From assembly GCA_965206655.1 (NCBI GenBank), contig CBDBKC010000032.1, positions 62,001 to 126,000 on the forward strand: a stretch of 64,000 nucleotides of DNA, in the 5' to 3' direction. The first letter of the stretch is position 1; each line of letters opens with the position of its first letter. Under the pieces are notes generated by a model. It was not told where the DNA came from and did no database searches. It worked only from the letters and a program-made list of their open reading frames with translations. This stretch comes from JAPPLB01 sp965206655. Lineage in GTDB: Bacteria > Acidobacteriota > Terriglobia > Bryobacterales > UBA6623. Position numbers and translations under genes: made by a program. Below, piece by piece: positions 62,202 to 64,000 of the stretch.

Positions 62202-63430
62202 GATGGCTTGTCCATGGGTAACTCGATGCGAAAAGTGGAGCCTTTGCCTTGTTGGCTTGTGACAGAGATCTTCCCACCGTGGCTGTCGATCGATTTGGAT
62301 ACGATCGCGAGTCCAAGTCCGACGCCGTGCGGCTTGGTGGTAAAGAACGGATTGAAGATGTTTTCTAACTGTTCATCAGGGATGCCCTCACCCGTGTCTG
62401 TGACTTCGATGATGGCATTTTGGCCGTCGCGCCTGGTTCTGATATTAAGGACGCCGCCTTGCGGCATGGCGTCGTTGCCGTTGACGAGGAGGTTGACGAC
62501 AGCGCTGCCGATCAGGGTGTCGTCGAAGGAAAAGTGGGGCAGGTCGGCAAGGTCCTGTTTGACTTGGTTCGATTGCGTACCGTCCCTGAGACTTTCAGTG
62601 AACTGCCGAATACTCGCGCGGACAACCTCGTTGAGGTCGTGGTGGGCGGATTGGAGTTGGGTGGGCCGGGCGAAATCGAGAAAACGCGTGACGAGGGAGT
62701 TGCTACGGTTGACCTCGCTTCGAATGTAGCGAGCCATCTCCTTGGCGACTTCGTTTTCCGGCTCCACGTTCTTCTCGAGTACCTCGGCGGACGCTGATAT
62801 GACGCCAAGCGGGTTGCGAATCTCATGAGCGAGGCCGGCTGAGAGCTGACCAAGCGCGGCTAGTCTTTCAGAACGGCGCACTTCCGCCTGGGCCTCGATC
62901 AGCTCACGATTGGCAGCGGCGAGGTGCTCGGTTTTGCGGCGGTTCTCTGTCGCGAGGCGATTAACGACGACGGCGATGAGGAAGAAGAAGGGAACTCTGA
63001 GGGCGAGTTCGCGTTTCCCTTCTGGGAGCAGATAGTACGTTTCGAAGTCCACGAAGAGCAAGAAGGACAAGTAAAGCGCCACTGCCAGGACGGTGATGAG
63101 CAAGACACCGCCGAGTTCAAACAAGGATGCGGCGGAGACGATCGGCAGAAAAAAGATGAGATAGTAACTGCTTTCGATGCCTCCTGTTTCGGCGACCAGC
63201 CAGTAGCAGAGGGCCATCTTGACTCCGACGACGAGCGCCGCGGTGCCGCGGTCAGTGCCGGCGGCGAGGCGGGTTTCGGCGATTTGCAGGACGCCGAGAG
63301 CAAGCAGGATGATCCATTCGTAGAAGGTGTGGGGTTCGCGGGTCAGTCCGACAGCGGCGAGAGCGCCGAGAAAGATCAGCCAGACGGCGTCAATGGTGCG
63401 GATGGTAGGCAATAGTGAGCAGTCTCGCAC
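62198..63430 (-). CDS. Membrane sensor histidine kinase
   Basis: Protein of 410 residues from a GTG. About six hydrophobic spans fill residues 10-170 (for example VWLIFLGALAAVGL, YYLIFFLPIVSAASLF, VLLITVLAVALYLSFLLFV) without a large periplasmic domain, so the signal may be sensed in the membrane. The phospho-acceptor H box is GLAHEIRNPLGVISA; N box NLLVNGNDAMPQ; G boxes VTDTGEGIPDE and HGVGLGLAIV. It overlaps the regulator by four bases. Signal unknown. Confidence 0.93.
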   Translation of the reverse strand: MRDCSLLPTIRTIDAVWLIFLGALAAVGLTREPHTFYEWIILLALGVLQIAETRLAAGTDRGTAALVVGVKMALCYWLVAETGGIESSYYLIFFLPIVSAASLFELGGVLLITVLAVALYLSFLLFVDFETYYLLPEGKRELALRVPFFFLIAVVVNRLATENRRKTEHLAAANRELIEAQAEVRRSERLAALGQLSAGLAHEIRNPLGVISASAEVLEKNVEPENEVAKEMARYIRSEVNRSNSLVTRFLDFARPTQLQSAHHDLNEVVRASIRQFTESLRDGTQSNQVKQDLADLPHFSFDDTLIGSAVVNLLVNGNDAMPQGGVLNIRTRRDGQNAIIEVTDTGEGIPDEQLENIFNPFFTTKPHGVGLGLAIVSKSIDSHGGKISVTSQQGKGSTFRIELPMDKPS

Positions 63431-63554
63431 ATCGGCCCGTTACGCTGAACAAGAGCGCGGAGGCGCGGGGCGCGTATCATGTCGGTTAGATGGCGCGAAC
63501 GGTTGGCAGGTTCCTCCCTATGCCGACTTTGGTGGTGAACGGACAAAGTTGCTC

Positions 63555-64000
63555 ATGAAAGCGCGAGTACTTACGGTGTTTGTTTCTTTGCTTCTGGCCG
63601 TTGCGTCAGGGTGCGGGAACGGGTTGACCGTATCCGAGGTGCGGCCGGAGCTTGAGGAATGCGCTCCGAATCAGGGTCCGATGGATGCGCTGTGTACGAC
63701 GGTCGAGGTTTTTGAGAATCGGGCGGCGGCGGCGGGTCGAAGGATTGACTTGAATGTCGTGGTTTTCCCGGCATTCAACAGGAATCCGGAGCCCGATCCG
63801 TTGTTTGTGCTTGTCGGGGGACCGGGGGGAGCAGCAGCGAAGTCCTCCGAGCGGTTGATGAGAGTGTTTGAGCAGGTTCAGGAGGATCGGGATGTTGTCT
63901 TCGTCGATCAGCGCGGTACGGGGAAGTCAAACGGCCTGGAGTGTGATCTGGGCGAAGACACGTTAGAGGGCCTATCGCGTATTGAGTTTCCCGCGGAAAA
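63555..64000 (+). CDS. Alpha/beta-hydrolase lipoprotein (TAP-like), 5' part only
   Basis: The frame runs from the ATG reading MKARVLTVFVSLLLAVASGC to the window edge with no stop (148 codons). LAVASGC is a lipobox. VLVGGPGGAAAKSSE (oxyanion-hole GGPGG) and VVFVDQRGTGKSNGLECDLG (DQRGTGxS) are the hallmarks of proline-iminopeptidase and TAP-type hydrolases; the nucleophile Ser lies beyond the window. It is divergent from the sensor kinase gene. Confidence 0.85.
   Translation, partial: MKARVLTVFVSLLLAVASGCGNGLTVSEVRPELEECAPNQGPMDALCTTVEVFENRAAAAGRRIDLNVVVFPAFNRNPEPDPLFVLVGGPGGAAAKSSERLMRVFEQVQEDRDVVFVDQRGTGKSNGLECDLGEDTLEGLSRIEFPAE

Noticed and set aside
63530..63560. Possible sigma-54 site upstream of the alpha/beta-hydrolase lipoprotein (TGGCAGGTTCC)
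   Set aside because: The -12 element does not match TTGC at the required spacing.

Overview
The window is GC-rich, densely coded bacterial DNA with no rRNA, tRNA or CRISPR array that I could see. The mix suggests an acidobacterium of the Bryobacter/Solibacter type: a Ser/Thr kinase fused to a TolB/WD40-like propeller, a DUF6807 (PmoA-like) secreted protein, Tat-exported enolase-superfamily and PQQ enzymes, LpxL and ArnT-like envelope enzymes (Gram-negative cell plan), and many short palindromic repeats between genes. This is an inference from gene content; no marker gene was compared.

Layout. 1-2.5 kb: repeats, then an NfeD-like/flotillin pair. 2.6-9.2 kb: a leftward run aroA - enolase-superfamily enzyme - argF - argG - argH - argR, with two tandem ARG-box-like operators just upstream of argF, so argFGHR looks autoregulated by its own last gene. 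9.2-12.6 kb: ORF6N protein, Nudix hydrolase, a 240-bp terminal-inverted-repeat element, argS. 12.6-19.8 kb: a TIM-barrel-like protein of unknown function, LpxL-like acyltransferase, ArnT-like glycosyltransferase, a stand-alone winged-helix output domain, a GNAT enzyme, a small membrane protein coupled to a sodium:solute symporter. 19.9-25.9 kb: a surface-polysaccharide type group (GT4, fused alcohol dehydrogenase/Gfo-Idh-MocA protein, DUF5989), a LON-domain protein ended by a second inverted-repeat element, an SDR and shikimate kinase. 25.9-34 kb: a LolD-like ATPase, a leftward operon of PQQ dehydrogenase, five-haem cytochrome and two paralogous methyltransferase-like proteins, and a secreted TPR protein. 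34.0-35.9 kb: a complete ISKra4-like insertion sequence with a perfect 9-bp target duplication and an A8 frameshift site. 35.9-41.2 kb: DUF6807 protein, panE, phoH-ybeY-era, GDPD. 41.6-51.1 kb: cupin, SMP-30-like lipoprotein, mobA, radical SAM, thioredoxin plus MBL hydrolase, orphan sugar-binding lipoprotein, pdxS-pdxT-phosphatase-LysR. 51.4-58.3 kb: the kinase, a repeat cluster, then a three-gene operon of a short LeuA-like enzyme, phosphate acyltransferase and acyl kinase. 58.4-64 kb: Tat-exported galactonate-dehydratase-like enzyme, EamA transporter, an NtrC-type two-component pair, and the start of an alpha/beta-hydrolase lipoprotein cut by the window edge.

The most notable non-gene signals are the ARG-box pair, the intact IS with frameshift signal, a palindromic repeat that has become coding sequence inside the kinase linker, and three gene ends whose stop codons lie in or at the edge of repeat elements. 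The most interesting gene modules are the LeuA-like/Ptb/Ack operon and the PQQ-dehydrogenase/cytochrome/double-methyltransferase operon, in which one methyltransferase has lost its cofactor motif.
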